Source: Rhodocollybia butyracea (lineage: Eukaryota; Basidiomycota; Agaricomycetes; Agaricales; Omphalotaceae). Taken from it: a stretch of DNA of 64,000 nt. Both the position numbers and the translations under genes were made by a program. Positions within the stretch are counted from its first letter, which is position 1. Every line of letters starts with the position of its first letter. A model generated the notes under the pieces. It was not told where the DNA came from. It searched no databases and was given only the letters and a program-made list of their open reading frames with translations. Of this stretch, positions 9,232-18,627 are shown in pieces. Location: the NCBI GenBank assembly GCA_015501585.1, contig JADNRY010000285.1:1-64000 (forward strand), read 5' to 3'.

Positions 9232-11404
9232 AACGCACTCATTGGACTCTACTGAATGCAGTACAAAGTCTAATCATTTCATCAGGACTCCCTAAATGGC
9301 TATGGGGATTTATGATGAAGTACGTGGTTTATATTTGGAACAGGACACCAAAGAAGGGAATAAATATGGCGACACCATACAAAAAATGGTTCAATCAAAA
9401 ACCTGACATTTCTAACTTTCAAATATTCGGGAGCATAGTGTATGTAAAGAAGGAGAAAGAGCCAGGAAAATTCAAACCACAGGCACAAGAAGGAAGATGG
9501 ATAGGTATAGACACGGAATCTAACGGATATTTTATCTATTGGCCACAGCGACAAACAGTTACCACGGAACGGAACGTAACAATTTCCAACAGGCAGATCC
9601 AACTCATTGAGGAGGAGGATGGAAATTTGGAAAATTTGGAAACATCAGTCACTGAGTCGGAACAGCCTATTATTCCTGTACCTGACGAAATTGCAGAGCC
9701 CATCCCGCCGGAACAACTTACCAGAAAATGTGTCAGGCGACCCACTCAGAAAATCAGAGATATCATTGAAGGATCAGCAGAGGGTAACACAGAACTCCGA
9801 TACCTTACAGCATCACTTGCACAAGTCACATCTGAAATTGAATCAGATCCTTTATCAGTTGCAGAAGCTATGCGCTGACCTGACTGGCCAAAATGGCAAG
9901 AAGCCATGAATGAGGAGATATCCAGACTCAACCAGTGTGGAACTTACAATATAGTCACGGCACCATCGGATGCAAACATTCTCACATCCAAATGGGTTTA
10001 TCGGACCAAGAAAGATGAACAAGGACGGCTTACTAGTCACAGAGCCAGACTTGTGGTGCGAGGATTTAATCAAATCCCAGATGTTGATTACTTTCCAGAT
10101 GAAACTTTTGCATCAGTTGCCAAACTTGCATCAGCCAGAACTATTCTCAGCATCGCAGCTGAACACAGCTGGATCATTCATCAGATGGATGTCTATGGCA
10201 AACTCGATGAAAGCGAAAAGATCTACATGAAGGCACCAACCGGCATTAATCTAGGTGTAGAACCCAGACAAGTACTTCGGCTTAAACTTGCCTTGTACGG
10301 ACTTAAACAAGCAGGTCAAAGATGGTATTTGCAATTCAGGGAAATCATGATAAAGCTAGGCTTCAAACGGTCAGATTTTGATCATGCCGTATTTTATTGC
10401 ACCGATCCATTCACAATCATTTTCATCCATGTGGATGATATGACATTGGTTACCAAAACTCTGGAAATTATGGCACAGCTGAAGAAATCTATCAGCGCGA
10501 TTATTGAGGTCACAGATCAGGGCAAAATTCATTGGCTACTTGGAATCGAGATTCAGAGATCACTTCACAGCAGATCTATCCGTTTATCACAACGATCATA
10601 CATTGATGCTATTCTTAGCCGGTACGGATTCTCTGACATAAAGCCACTCTCCATTCCTTTCGACGCCCATATTCATCTCACCAAAGACCAGATGCCACAA
10701 ACTGTGGAGGATATCGCCACCATGCAGGATAAGCCTTACCGAGAAGCACTTCAATGGTGCTCTCCAATATCTTTCCATTGCCACACAACCCGACATCACC
10801 TATACGGTTGCCATTCTTGCCCGATTCTTGCAGAACCCAGGCATCGCTCATTCGAACAGACTTAGGCGTGTATACGCTTATCTGAAATATACCCGGGATT
10901 ATTGGCTAACTTCAGGAGGAGTGCAGAAACATCCTGTCAAGGGATTTACGGATGCCGATGGAATGTCCCAAGAGGACAGACATGCCATATCAGGATACAT
11001 TTTCATGCTTAACAGCGGAGCAGTATCAGGGTCATCAAAGCAACAGGACACCATCTCTCTATCCACTACAGAAGCAGAGTACATTGTTCTCACACATGCA
11101 GCCAAGGAAGCAACTTGTTTGGCTTCAAAACCTCATCTCTGAGTTGTTCACTCCAATTGCCGGACCTATCACACTTCACTCGGACAACCAATCAGCCATT
11201 GCTTTAGCGAAAGATGACAGGTTTCATGCACGGACCAAACACATTGACATACAGTATCATTTCATTTGGTATGCTATTGAAGAAGGTAACATTCAACTTA
11301 CTTACTGTCCAACCGAGGACATGATGGCAGACATTTTCACCAAGGCTTTGACTTCAGCAAAAGCCAAACACTTCGCATCGTCTATGGGACTTGCAAAGGT
11401 TTGA
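9232..11404 (+). pseudogene. pol: Copia pol, 3' part: end of integrase, reverse transcriptase, RNase H
   Basis: The integrase C-terminal part runs to a TGA at 9876-9878 (AMR-stop-PDWPKWQEAMNEE, probably a former CGA). RVT_2 follows from about 9906: SKWVYRTKKDEQGRL, FASVAKLASART, HQMDV, LKLALYGLKQAGQRWY and the catalytic IHVDDM. The usual segment after QMDV is shortened to YGKLDE by a small in-frame deletion. A frameshift near 10750 and another near 11110 break RNase H, whose blocks (FTDADG, STTEAEYI, SDNQSAI, ARTKHIDIQYHFI) are still readable. The stop at 11402 is followed by the polypurine tract. Confidence 0.92.
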
Positions 11405-11411
11405 GGAGGAG

Positions 11412-11833
11412 TGTTGGACTTCGTCATCTATCATCTTCATTATACTTACTATGGAACAGTCTTCTCACTTTGTTACTATCTATAGAACGTTCTCTCTCGC
11501 TGTAACTACTGGTATGTGAACTAGTTGTACTATCTTTATCCTGCCCACTCGCCATTGCTTTATTATCGTGCTCTCGTCTATTCTTACTTACTTACCTTGT
11601 GCTCCATTCCACTCTCGTCTTATTACTCTCACTCCATCTGTGAACGCTTCATGCATTGTACTTATTATTAACTCACTGGACTCGTATTTAAGCTTGTACA
11701 TACTTGTGGAATATCAAGTTGTGTTTTCTCTGTCTGTGTCTGTGTCTGGACCTTAGTCTCCTCTGTGTCTGTGTGACCAGAGCCAACTAACAGTGTTGAG
11801 TACACTGTCTGCCTTATTGATCAACCTCTAATA
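11412..11833 (+). repeat. 3' LTR of the copia element
   Basis: Starts TGTTGGACTTCG right after GAGGAGGAG and ends CTCTAATA. Compared with the 5' LTR it has lost many CpG sites (for example CACGCGTTG became CATGCATTG), as expected from methyl-cytosine deamination. Confidence 0.92.
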
Positions 11834-13288
11834 ATGTCGCGGTTCAACTTGAATTTGCCGCCTCTGATTCCGGCCTGGTACCCCATCCTTTCGTCAACCT
11901 TTTTCTGCCTGGATGCAGCCTGGCGGAGCTTTTTGTCATCTCCAGTCGCTTTTGCAGCCCGGATATTTCCAGCAATTGACTCTTCCATATGAGCCTTCTG
12001 CTTTGTCTGTGCGTCTTTCATTTTAGTTAGATACCTCTGGTGTTCCTGACGCGTGTCCTTGTATGCAGATAAGTTTCCAGGAAACCATTCTAGCGTTAGA
12101 TCCTGGAGGACAAGGATTTCTTCAGCAACGTTGTCGGTGAATGTACAGTCATGTGAGACGAAGAGAAGAGTAGTAGTAGGTGGGAGAGTGTTTTGGAGGT
12201 ATCATACGTTTTGAGCCAGAGGAGAGATGGGAGGTCCAGGATGTTTGTTGGTTCATTGAGGAGCAGAAGCGAAGAGGGCTGGAACAGTCCAGAAGCAAGC
12301 TGAGCACGTATACGCCATCCACCAAAAAGGGAGGATATGGGCTGTGTTGTCATAGGGGATAATTTATTTGACACCTAAGCCGCGGAGGATGAGTTTGGCG
12401 TGGGATTTGGCGGTCAAGGACGAAATCTAAGAAGTCTGAGTAATGGAATGGAAGGGTTAATTGTAGTGATACACACATGATCCAAGAGAGCATCAATATT
12501 GGCCAGCATACTTATCCGCGCCACATTTGTTTCTTCCGCCAGGCTTTGAGGGTAAATATGTAGCCTGGACAAAGGTTCAATTACGTTCAATACAAGTCAA
12601 GGTAGCTCATGTTTCTTTCTTATCTGCTACTCTCTTCTCTATAACTTTGAGCTTCTTCCTAGCCGCGATTCCTTTACTGCCGCTCCGCAGATTTGCAACC
12701 TTTTTGGCTTCCTCAAGCACCCGTAAATCATCCTCATATTGAAGGGTCCATATGACTATCGCTGCCTCCATAGGATCTTGAGTATTGTCCAGTACTTGTT
12801 GAGGAGCTTCATCTACATGACTACCACTTTGTTCAATGTTGTTGCTATCTAAAACTGCTCGCCTTTCTGCCGCTGTAAGGCTTCTGACCTCTCTCAATCA
12901 CTACTAACCACAAATTCCAACACCGACATTGCCTTGTCCGACTCCTTCTCGCCATCTTTGTATATCTGCTGGAGCAAAACTATCCGGAAGCCTACAGGAA
13001 TACCTGGAATCAACTTGTCTCCTATATCACACATAACAGAGTCGATTTGCCAACACCATTCCGTCCTATGAGGGAGTAATGTATGCCAGCGCTGAGTTTC
13101 AAATAGGTATCGGAGAGAATCTGGGCTTCGCGTTCAGAGCTACCTTTATGGCTAGCAGAGTTGGAATCGGAGATGGAGATGGAAACACCAGGTATATTGA
13201 GGTCCTGTGAACCCGAGTTTATGCTCAATGTAGTAGAATTTGGGATGTGGAAACACGTTTGTTGAGAAGAGGCAATGATGTTCGACAT
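11834..13288 (-). pseudogene. ABC-F family ATPase gene remnant, truncated by the copia LTR
   Basis: Reads from an ATG at 13288 leftward. Walker A is GRNGVGKST near 13050, followed by GDKLIPGIPVGFRIVLLQQ and a SVLEFVVSSD block. A coiled and acidic linker (12897-12607) follows. Then come a degraded signature motif (FGGWRIRAQLASGLFQ), Walker B (LLLLNEPTNILDLPS), where the usual Asp of the B motif is Asn, and a Lys-rich linker (KKLRQAASRQKKVDERMG) ending FKLNRD at the LTR boundary. These are the blocks of an ABC-F (Arb1/GCN20-like) protein, normally ribosome-associated. Several frameshifts and stops separate them, and the second ATPase domain is missing. The gene is non-functional. Confidence 0.85.
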
Positions 13289-13632
13289 AATATGTAGCTG
13301 TTCTTGGATGCTTGGGTGCTTGGTGTCGAATGACGGGGACCTTTAGTACACTTTGTAAATTGACTCGTTCGGATAACGGAACCGACGCACCTTTCGGAAC
13401 CGCAGCTACATTGACTTGAGACTACCTATATGGATATAAGGTTGCGTTGTTACCGACCAGGCTCAGGCTGAAGCTTTCGGTCCAGATAGCAAAAGTTCAC
13501 TTTCGTTATGACTGGTGGCTGTGCTTGCCGAAAGCTAGCGCTTATGCGACGCGTCTCACGCCTTCGATTTTTAAGGTAATCCACCCAGTCTTTTCAAACC
13601 TTCAAAAACATTCACTCATGCCCGGTAGGTAG
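13289..13632. other. Intergenic; no gene recognised
   Basis: Upstream of the ABC-F remnant. No convincing ORF, RNA gene or named repeat is visible. Confidence 0.5.
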
Positions 13633-15624
13633 AATTTGGAGTCAGCCTAGTGAGTATTGCGTCAAAATTTGGAGTCAGGTGAGTATTGAGTATTGACTCA
13701 AATTAATTGGAGTCACCTGTGTAAATAGTAGGTACTTGGTCATTTGACTGTACAGCGTCAAATGTTTGTATAATTGTATACTTACATCCTCAACCATATG
13801 CCCAATGTTTCCAACGTCAATTCTCGGTGTTCACGCTCTCTACCTTTGCATACGCAACTTTTTGATGGGATCAATGCATCGATCAACGAGGTTGGCAATG
13901 TGCGACGATGTACAAAACTATGAATACTAAAATCTAATTATTCTAAAGTGGTGCTAGACACCAAAAAGGTATAATATATCACCAACTTAACCTGGGATTG
14001 TCTTGACTCTTCACTTTACTTGACTCCAAATTTATACTCACTTGACTCCAAATTCATATTCACTTGACTCAAACTCACATGCAAAAAAGTCAAGTGAGTC
14101 AAGTGAGTCAAGTGGAGTCAAGTAGAGTCAAGCACTTGAGTCTACTCATACTCAAGTGACTCAAAATACTTGACTCACATTTATATTTGAGTCACTTGAG
14201 TTACATTGGAGTTCAGTGAGTCAAGCTGGAGTCAAGCTTGAGTCACACTAAAAACTTATATTGGAGTCACTTGAGTCTTATTGGAGTTGAGTGAGTCAAG
14301 ATTGGAGTCACTTGAGTTTTATTTGAGTTGAGTCACTTGAGTCCATTAGAGTTGAGTACACCTTCGTGGAGTCAAGTTGAGTCACTTGAGTTCTAGAAGT
14401 CAGCCTCAATGTCATGATTTAGGGCTATGCCAGCATGTACTGCACCCACTGTTCAAGTGTGAGTCTTGTCACTTGAGCTTATTGGAGTTGAGTGAGTCAA
14501 GATTGGAGTCACTTGAGTTTTTTTTGAGTTGAGTCACTAACATGTACTGCACCCACTGTTCAAGCGTGAGTCTTGTCACTTGAGCTTATTGGAGTTGAGT
14601 GAGTCAAGATTGGAGTCACTTGAGTTTTTTTTTGAGTTGAGTCACTTGAGTTCTATTAGAGTTGGGTATGCCTTTGTGGAGTCGAGTTGAGTCACTTGAG
14701 TTCTAGAAGTCAGCCTCAGTCATGATTTAGGACTATGCCAACATGTACTGCACCCACTGTTCAAGCGTGAGTCTTGTCACTTGAGCTTATTGGAGTTGAG
14801 TGAGTCAAGATTGGAGTCACTTGAGTTCTATTAGAGTTGAGTACACCTTTGTGGAGTCAAGTTGAGTCACTTGAGTTCTATTAAGTTGAGTATGCCTTCA
14901 TGGAGTCCAACTGAAGTCAGCCTCAATGTCATGATTTCGGACTATGCCAACACGTACCACACCCACTGTTTAAGCATGAGTCTTGTCACTTGAGTTTATT
15001 GGAGTTGAGTGAGTCAAGATTGGATTGGAGTCACTTGAGTTCTATTAGAGTTGAGTATGCCTTCGATTTAAACTCGGCAAAACTACCATAAAAGGCCATT
15101 GGACAGAAGAGGGCCTCCAGGGAAGAATCCAGCAAGCAGGAATTATTAGACCATGCCGGACCAGGAAGCTCATGGGTGGTTGATAGTTGTTTTGCAAATT
15201 TATTGATGCATTTGTGCAGAAAGCCTAGCCTACGCGCCTCCGCATACACTTATAAATTTGCAGTGCCACACGGCGGCCTGTTGTTTCCTATCAAAACACT
15301 TACTGAGGAGCTGCACTGTACATGTAACAATAGCGAAAAAATGAAAATTCATCAGCACAGTGCTGAGCGCTGGTTCTGGTAGCCATATGGCACTCTATAT
15401 CTGGCCGTAAAGCTTGTCCGCAGGCAGCCTGCCCAATAGAATAACATTCTGGCTGATACTCCAATCAAATAAACTCATACTCCAATCAAATTACCTCATA
15501 CTCAAATCGAGTAAACTCATACTCAAATACTTTGACTCAAACTCCAAATTTTGACTCAAACGCAAATCAAATATACTCAATACTCACTATCGTGACTCCA
15601 AACTCACTAGGCTGACTCCAAATT
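13633..15624. mobile_element. About 2-kb TIR-bounded element filled with TGACTCA/TTGAGT repeats
   Basis: The left end AATTTGGAGTCAGCCTAGTG (13633 on) recurs inverted at the right end (15602-15624), giving a terminal inverted repeat of about 23 bp. Inward, both sides carry GAGTATTGAGTAT-type and GGAGTCA motifs. The interior (about 14090-15060) is a degenerate tandem array of GAGTCA/TGACTC words. It has a longer unit containing CATGTACTGCACCCACTGTT (near 14433, 14540, 14742, and a diverged copy near 14950). A fragment of coding DNA lies at about 15060-15250. It looks like an internally deleted DNA transposon. No clear target duplication was found; TA is possible. Confidence 0.6.
15031..15249 (-). 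pseudogene. Fragment of a cysteine-peptidase-like protein carried by the repeat element
   Basis: A minus-strand frame contains PGPAWSNNSCLLDSSLEALF, which resembles the Asn/Ser-Cys-x-x-Asp box at the catalytic Cys of papain-fold ubiquitin/SUMO-type peptidases. Such modules are often found in fungal DNA-transposon proteins. Only about 70 residues remain, without His or Asp partners. It is probably a relic of the autonomous parent. The family is inferred from one motif. Confidence 0.35.
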
Positions 15625-15759
15625 ATACAGGCCGACTCATGCCTACCCCTTTCAAGGTCTGTAAACCTGGTTTTGCTCAGAGCAGCCATAGCTGCACCAT
15701 AGAAGCCTCATACAACCGAAGCAGCTTGCCACATCAGCAATTCTCCACAATCATAAAGC
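15625..15759. other. Short spacer between two elements
   Basis: Contains the left flank of the Ty3 insertion. No feature is recognised. Confidence 0.5.
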
Positions 15760-15764
15760 GTATA

Positions 15765-16015
15765 TATAACGCCCTTAGGCGAGAGTCTTACGTTCACACG
15801 AAAGAGCACGACAAAGGCTATGCGATTGTGTACTCGTAGTGTAGAAGAACTACAGTAATTTATGTAATTTGACTAGTTATAGTAATCGAAATGAATAGAA
15901 TAGAAATGATATCTAATCGTAAGATAAGATAAGAGTCGTAATGCGACAAAAGTTAAGGCCGCGCCATAAGGCGCGGCCAGAAGAGAATCAGGCAAGATGG
16001 GGAGGAGGCGTTACA
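15765..16015 (-). repeat. 3' LTR of the Ty3 element (251 bp)
   Basis: On the minus strand it starts TGTAACGCC and ends GGGCGTTATA. It contains a perfect 9-bp GC stem (GGCCGCGCC/GGCGCGGCC, loop ATAA) at 15957-15978. The polypurine tract GTGGGGGAGGG adjoins it (about 16016-16027). Confidence 0.93.
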
Positions 16016-16100
16016 CCCTCCCCCACTAGATTAGTACCTAGGGTACTAATCGAACGATATGATGGGATAAATCCCCAATAAGACGTATTACTGGGGGGGA

Positions 16101-18428
16101 TTATCCATCAGATTCATCCATCTGGGGAGACGTATCTCCAGATGATGAAGACGGTCCTGCGGGAGCAGTTCCAGATGAAGGATGAGCTGGGGCAGTGGCT
16201 CCAGCAGCGGTGTTGTTTGTCATCGACGAAGTCGATGCAATAGATGAAGCCTGTGGCACAGGCACAGGCGGCGGGTTGAATACTTGCGGTGCCGTAGGCA
16301 CCACCGTTGGAGTAAGCTGGACATCAGTGATGGCCGGCGGACGATTGTCTATTGTACCCGTAAGGGTACGATAGTGATCGTTGATCCCTGCAGGGAGACG
16401 AATATGAGGGGGCATACGTCCCCTGAGTATTGAGGCAGCTAATGCTGCTTCCGCATTACGCGGATTGAATGTTTGCAGCCAGGTGGCTGCATACAACGCG
16501 GAATCTTCGAGATCCGCAACAGAGATTCCTTGCTCAGCAAAGAATCGGGCAACATCCTCAATGGTGCCATTGAGGTAATTAGCGAACGATGTTTGCGGCA
16601 GAGGAGGCGAGGCGATTGTAATTCGCCCCGTAGCCACTAAATGGCGATAATAATGGTGACGGAGGATAACCTCCGACGCCAACAGCAAATATCTGGACGA
16701 TACGTCCAGAGGGGTTCCAGAAGGCGGATCAGGCCGCCTGGGGTTGATCAGCTGGCGTCCACGAATGGAGCGTTCGCTTACTGCACCGTCTTCACGGTAC
16801 ACGATGCCCGAAGGGCGCACGGTCAACCCTTGTGGGGTGACAAGATATGCCGCCCAGGCATCGGCCGTACCATGTCGGGACGGCGGTGAGAGTTCGGCTC
16901 GCGGTGCAGTGCCCGCAGGAGCCATTCGAATGGATGAGGGTCCGGCAGCAGTACTGCTGGACCAGCCTACAGGGGCGGGCTTCATACGGCCTTTCCCTTT
17001 TTTCTTCTTTGGGACGGAGTTTTCTCCATCCAGAGTGCCAGCAGTGATGCCAGCAGCCTTGTCCTGCTTAGCAGTTCGGGCAATCGATACGAAAACTGGT
17101 TCAAACCAGTTGACGAGCAGAGTTCGTTGTAACTCACTTATGTGAGTTAGATCTCCTCTTCGGAGGGATCGGACTTCCTGGTCTAAGACCCGGTATAGGG
17201 TCCAACGCCGTGAGGTGTTGTAGCCATGTCTACTCGCGAACGTGGGTTCGCGAAGTATCCTAAGATACCAGATGACTTCTCGGCTGTTAGCCGGGAATAT
17301 AAGATTTTCTGCTCTAGCGAGGGTAGCCTCGCGAGCGGTGTGAATCCCATAAGAAATGGGAAGTCGTCGATTGTCATTGACTTCGACGAGATTGGCATCT
17401 TCGCCGTAGCGAATCCAGCCATCGGTGGCAAAGTAGCCACCATCACTCCTTCGATGAGGGAGTGCTGGCAGTACTGCCGGAGCGTCCTCCTGAGTTTCAG
17501 GAGGAATGGTAGAAGACGAAGCAGGATTGGTACTAAGTACCGCTCCTGCGTAGGAAGATGACGGAGCAGGTGCTCCTGTCGTTGATGGGTCCAGGTCCAT
17601 TGGACCTGCGCTACTATCAATGTCGAATGACACTGAGTCGTCGTTAGACGAGAATACGGTTGAAGCCGGAGCTTCTACCCTTCGTCGTTTCCCAGACTGG
17701 CTTTCCTCCTCATAACGAGGAGATCCATGACCATGTCTGGTGGATGAATACCGTCGGTATCCTTCCAACTCATCTGAGTATCTGTCGCACCTCTCTTGGA
17801 GGCTGCGAATTTCGCGCGCTGCGTCATCGTAGTCGCGCTGTAGATCAGTATACCGTCTCGTAAGAGACAATAAGTCACGGCTAGCGGTGCCAAGCTGGAT
17901 AGCCAGCTGCACCGCTGATTCGTTTTCGTTGTTTGACACGTTGTGTCGATGGTGTTGCCGGTAGTACTCCTCTTGAGCGTTACCAGCGGCGGTCCAACTA
18001 GGGTCCGCCATAACGAATGCCTCCGTCGAATGCTGGAGGAAGTTTTGGCAATGAGGACAAATCCCCATGTTCAAAATCTCGTGAAGACGACACCCTATAT
18101 TAGGGTGGAATGTCCACGATAATTGGTGTCCAACGTTGTTGGATACCTGGTTGAATGCCATCGATGATGACCCCGTACCTGCCATGTTACTGGCTTGTTG
18201 TAATCCCGCTGGTTCAGCAGGATATGCGTTCGCTGTGCCGAACACAAGTTGTGCTGGCGGGTTCGTCGACGCGCCAACCGTTCGTTGATTAGGTATCAAC
18301 TGATTGCTCAGTTGAGCCGGTATAGAGGGTGGAGAAAGTGCTGGTTGCCCAGCGCCATCGTTTTGTCGTTGTTGCTGCCGAGGCAGCGACGGTGTTTTGT
18401 TGTCTTTCGACGGCGTGTCTTTCTCCAT
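16101..18428 (-). CDS. Third ORF of the Ty3 element: 775-residue protein of unknown function
   Basis: Uninterrupted ORF in the sense orientation of the element, between pol and the 3' LTR, where env sits in errantiviruses. The ATG at 18428 is preferred. Features: a Pro/Gln/Ser-rich N-terminus; a Cys/His cluster (CRLHEILNMGICPHCQ, about residues 115-130); a predicted coiled coil (about 185-235, heptad-like with DLQRDYDDAAREIRSLQER); a basic GKRRRVE nuclear-localisation-like motif; two ordered blocks (about 350-455 and 550-690); KKKKGKGR; and a Ser/Pro/Ala-rich tail. There is no signal peptide and no hydrophobic membrane segment, so it is not an envelope protein. It might be an accessory nuclear or nucleic-acid-binding factor; that is inference. 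Confidence 0.75.
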   Translation of the reverse strand: MEKDTPSKDNKTPSLPRQQQRQNDGAGQPALSPPSIPAQLSNQLIPNQRTVGASTNPPAQLVFGTANAYPAEPAGLQQASNMAGTGSSSMAFNQVSNNVGHQLSWTFHPNIGCRLHEILNMGICPHCQNFLQHSTEAFVMADPSWTAAGNAQEEYYRQHHRHNVSNNENESAVQLAIQLGTASRDLLSLTRRYTDLQRDYDDAAREIRSLQERCDRYSDELEGYRRYSSTRHGHGSPRYEEESQSGKRRRVEAPASTVFSSNDDSVSFDIDSSAGPMDLDPSTTGAPAPSSSYAGAVLSTNPASSSTIPPETQEDAPAVLPALPHRRSDGGYFATDGWIRYGEDANLVEVNDNRRLPISYGIHTAREATLARAENLIFPANSREVIWYLRILREPTFASRHGYNTSRRWTLYRVLDQEVRSLRRGDLTHISELQRTLLVNWFEPVFVSIARTAKQDKAAGITAGTLDGENSVPKKKKGKGRMKPAPVGWSSSTAAGPSSIRMAPAGTAPRAELSPPSRHGTADAWAAYLVTPQGLTVRPSGIVYREDGAVSERSIRGRQLINPRRPDPPSGTPLDVSSRYLLLASEVILRHHYYRHLVATGRITIASPPLPQTSFANYLNGTIEDVARFFAEQGISVADLEDSALYAATWLQTFNPRNAEAALAASILRGRMPPHIRLPAGINDHYRTLTGTIDNRPPAITDVQLTPTVVPTAPQVFNPPPVPVPQASSIASTSSMTNNTAAGATAPAHPSSGTAPAGPSSSSGDTSPQMDESDG

Positions 18429-18627
18429 GATGGTGAAAGAGTAAGTTGGGAAAGATAAATTTTTCTTTCCCTTTTTATAGGCATGACATGAGGCGTTGCC
18501 CGACCGTGGTTGTACATAAGGTACAGCCACCAAATGTGATTGTCGGGGCAATCTTTTACTAAAAGAAGCAGATGCCGTTGCTTCTGTGTGATTCTATTAT
18601 ATAGAATATTTTGATTGGAATGGAGAC

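Larger units (their letters stand above)
2456..11833 (+). mobile_element. Ty1/copia LTR retrotransposon, decayed, carrying a nested element
   Basis: Two LTRs (2456-2878 and 11412-11833) flank a primer binding site, ORF1, gag with a CCHC knuckle, aspartic protease, integrase, RVT_2-type reverse transcriptase, RNase H and a polypurine tract (GAGGAGGAG at 11403-11411). The order protease-integrase-RT-RNase H defines copia. Without the 3.7-kb nested insertion (5543-9231) it would be about 5.7 kb. It is dead: a frameshift just before the nested insertion, a TGA near 9876, a partial deletion in RT and two frameshifts in RNase H. The LTRs differ at roughly 20 positions, many of them CpG to TpG/CpA. 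No target-site duplication is seen, and the two flanks carry unrelated gene fragments. Confidence 0.93.

Noticed and set aside
16641..17561. Plus-strand frames antisense to the third Ty3 ORF, pol and gag
   Set aside because: Shadows of the minus-strand genes. No independent coding evidence.
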